A DNA stretch of 64,000 bases from NCBI RefSeq assembly GCF_900105355.1, contig NZ_FNSC01000001.1, positions 1,488,001 through 1,552,000 on the forward strand. The letters are read 5' to 3'. A program made the position numbers and the translations under genes. Every line of letters begins with the position of its first letter. Position 1 is the first letter of the stretch. This stretch comes from Pseudomonas anguilliseptica. GTDB lineage: Bacteria; Pseudomonadota; Gammaproteobacteria; Pseudomonadales; Pseudomonadaceae. The notes under the pieces are model-generated. The model ran no database searches and was not told the origin of the DNA. It worked only from the letters and a program-made list of their open reading frames with translations. This document shows, one piece after another, positions 62,634 through 64,000 of this stretch.

Positions 62634-64000
62634 ATGAGCGACCAATACACCTTCGCGAAATTCTGGCGCTGTGCCCTACAGGTCAACCCTGTCGGCTACA
62701 ACGGCACTTATCGGGGCGCTGACCACGGTCTGGATGAGCAGAGCTACAACCAATCCCTGCTCCAAAAATGCCTTGAGCTGGGCATCACTGTGGTTGGTTT
62801 GGCCGATCATGGCAGTGTTGGCAGCGTCGATGCTTTGCGTCAGGTTCTCCAGCCGCATGGGATCGTGGTGTTCCCTGGCTTTGAGATTGCCTCGAACGAT
62901 AAGACCCATTACGTCTGCCTATTCTCTGAGGATACAACCGGGCAACTGCTCGAACGCTACTTGGGCAGCCTCGACCTGCTTGACCCGTCGGATGGTGTTC
63001 GTCCATCTAGGTTGAGTTCAGAGCAGTTGATCGAGAAGGTAGATCAGCTCGGTGGATTTATTTATGCCGCGCATTGCACGCAGGACAGTAGTCTTCTGAA
63101 AAACCACCTCCAGCATGTGTGGAAGCACCCCAAGTTGCGTGCGGCTCAGATTCCGGGCTCGATAGATGATTTGGCAGGTGTAGAAAGTGATTTCTATCGA
63201 AAGGTGTTACTGAATAAAAACGACGCCTACCGGCGCGACCGTCCCATGGCAGTCATCAATGCCAAAGATATCGCGAAACCAGAGGACTTGGAGCAGCCTG
63301 GGGCCACATGCCTGATTAAGATGACACACCCCAACTTTGCAGCCTTCAAGGTTGCGTTTCTCGACCCTGGATCGCGTACTCGGCTGAACTCGCAACAAGC
63401 TCAAAGCCCGATTGGAAAAGTGGTCAGCATGACCGTTTCGGGTGGCTACCTTGATGGCGTCCGAGTGGATTTCTCCGATCACCTAAACACTGTTATTGGT
63501 GGACGCGGGACGGGCAAGTCAACTTTGCTGGAATGTCTGCGCTTTGCCTTGAACTGCCCGCCCAAAGGGAAGCAGGCTCTGAAGCTTCATCTAGAGATCA
63601 TCAAGGAGAACCTCGGGTGCTCGGCAGGCCGTGTAGATCTGGTTGTGGTCTCATCGACCCAGAATGGCAAGCAATACACCGTTTCACGGCGTTATGGCGA
63701 ACCGCCAATGGTTCGTGACTCGGACGGCAACGTTTCTACCTTCCTCCCGCGAGATCTACTGCCCGACATTGATATCTATGGGCAGAACGAGATTTACGAG
63801 TTGGCACAGGATGAAAGCAGTCGGGTGCAGTTGTTGGATCGCTTCCTTCCTCAAGATGGGGAGTATGAGGAGAAGAGCGCTGATGTTCGCATGCGTTTGA
63901 CCGAGAACCAGCAGAAGCTCGCTAAGTCCTTGTCCGACCTCGATGATGTGACGGCGCAGGTGGATCGCTTGCCCAAGCTAGAGGAACAGCTAGCCGGTTT
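62634..64000 (+). CDS. TrlF-type PHP-like/AAA ATPase, 5' part (runs off the right edge)
   Basis: An open frame of 455 codons runs from ATG 62634 (GGAAGA just upstream) to the window end. The N-terminal about 230 residues resemble a PHP-like domain (LGITVVGLADHGSVGSVDAL, VVFPGFEIASNDKTHYVCLF, GGFIYAAHC), though a canonical first HxH metal motif is not obvious. An ABC/SMC-type ATPase then begins with Walker A VIGGRGTGKSTLLECLRF (near residue 287) and a Q-loop-like DIDIYGQNEIYELAQDESS. A coiled coil starts near the edge (TENQQKLAKSLSDLDDVTAQ). This order is that of TrlF-family ATPases, which have a suspected defence role. The domain call is firm; the family name is from memory. Confidence 0.75.
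   Translation, partial: MSDQYTFAKFWRCALQVNPVGYNGTYRGADHGLDEQSYNQSLLQKCLELGITVVGLADHGSVGSVDALRQVLQPHGIVVFPGFEIASNDKTHYVCLFSEDTTGQLLERYLGSLDLLDPSDGVRPSRLSSEQLIEKVDQLGGFIYAAHCTQDSSLLKNHLQHVWKHPKLRAAQIPGSIDDLAGVESDFYRKVLLNKNDAYRRDRPMAVINAKDIAKPEDLEQPGATCLIKMTHPNFAAFKVAFLDPGSRTRLNSQQAQSPIGKVVSMTVSGGYLDGVRVDFSDHLNTVIGGRGTGKSTLLECLRFALNCPPKGKQALKLHLEIIKENLGCSAGRVDLVVVSSTQNGKQYTVSRRYGEPPMVRDSDGNVSTFLPRDLLPDIDIYGQNEIYELAQDESSRVQLLDRFLPQDGEYEEKSADVRMRLTENQQKLAKSLSDLDDVTAQVDRLPKLEEQLAG

Overview
The window looks like chromosomal DNA of a Pseudomonas-type gammaproteobacterium spanning the replication origin. The order atpIBEFHAGDC, parB-parA-rsmG-mnmG, mnmE, yidC-yidD-rnpA-rpmH, oriC, dnaA-dnaN-recF-gyrB is the usual origin layout of that genus. 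ParB-binding palindromes (parS) lie inside recF. The DNA is GC-rich, and families of short palindromic repeats sit between genes.

Region 1 (1-11 kb) holds the end of a DctB/DctD-type two-component system (the response regulator runs off the left edge), an AraC-type regulator whose 5' end is frameshifted at a run of eight C, a LysE-family exporter, and a three-gene bufferin-type peptide cluster (BufA2 precursor, MNIO enzyme BufB, partner BufC). Next comes an uptake operon of a TonB-dependent receptor, ABC ATPase, binding protein and permease, with a cobalamin riboswitch in front of it.

Region 2 (11-34 kb) is an aerobic cobalamin block. It has every ring-building step from precorrin-2 to hydrogenobyrinate (cobI, cobG, cobJ, cobM, cobF, cobK, cobL, cobH), plus cobE, cobW, cobN and a chlI/chlD-type chelatase gene. 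Three cobalamin riboswitches occur between 10.9 and 33 kb. No cobS or cobT is present. Instead, the chlD-type gene carries a classic -1 frameshift signal (slippery A-AAA-AAG, 5-nt spacer, perfect 9-bp hairpin), so one gene probably makes both the small and the medium chelatase subunits. The block is split by two diverged, inverted IS5-family elements and by accessory genes (Sel1-repeat, DUF2314 and beta-propeller proteins).

Region 3 (34-39 kb) holds glmS, a DeoR-type regulator, an M23 peptidase and glmU. The DNA just past glmS, the Tn7 attachment position, holds a 5'-truncated DUF1275 gene and two direct repeats resembling Tn7 TnsB sites.

Region 4 (39-62 kb) is the conserved ATP synthase, partition, tRNA-modification and origin core. 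Its last part, from 62.3 kb, leaves the core: the window ends inside a large PHP-like/AAA ATPase gene of TrlF type, which may be defence related.

Repeats are a theme. One family, with GTAGGGTGG arms, has five copies; two supply the TAG stop codon of the gene they abut, and a third supplies it for a leftover copy of the cobN 3' end. A 141/142-bp element sits between a cobalamin riboswitch and its target gene at two separate loci.
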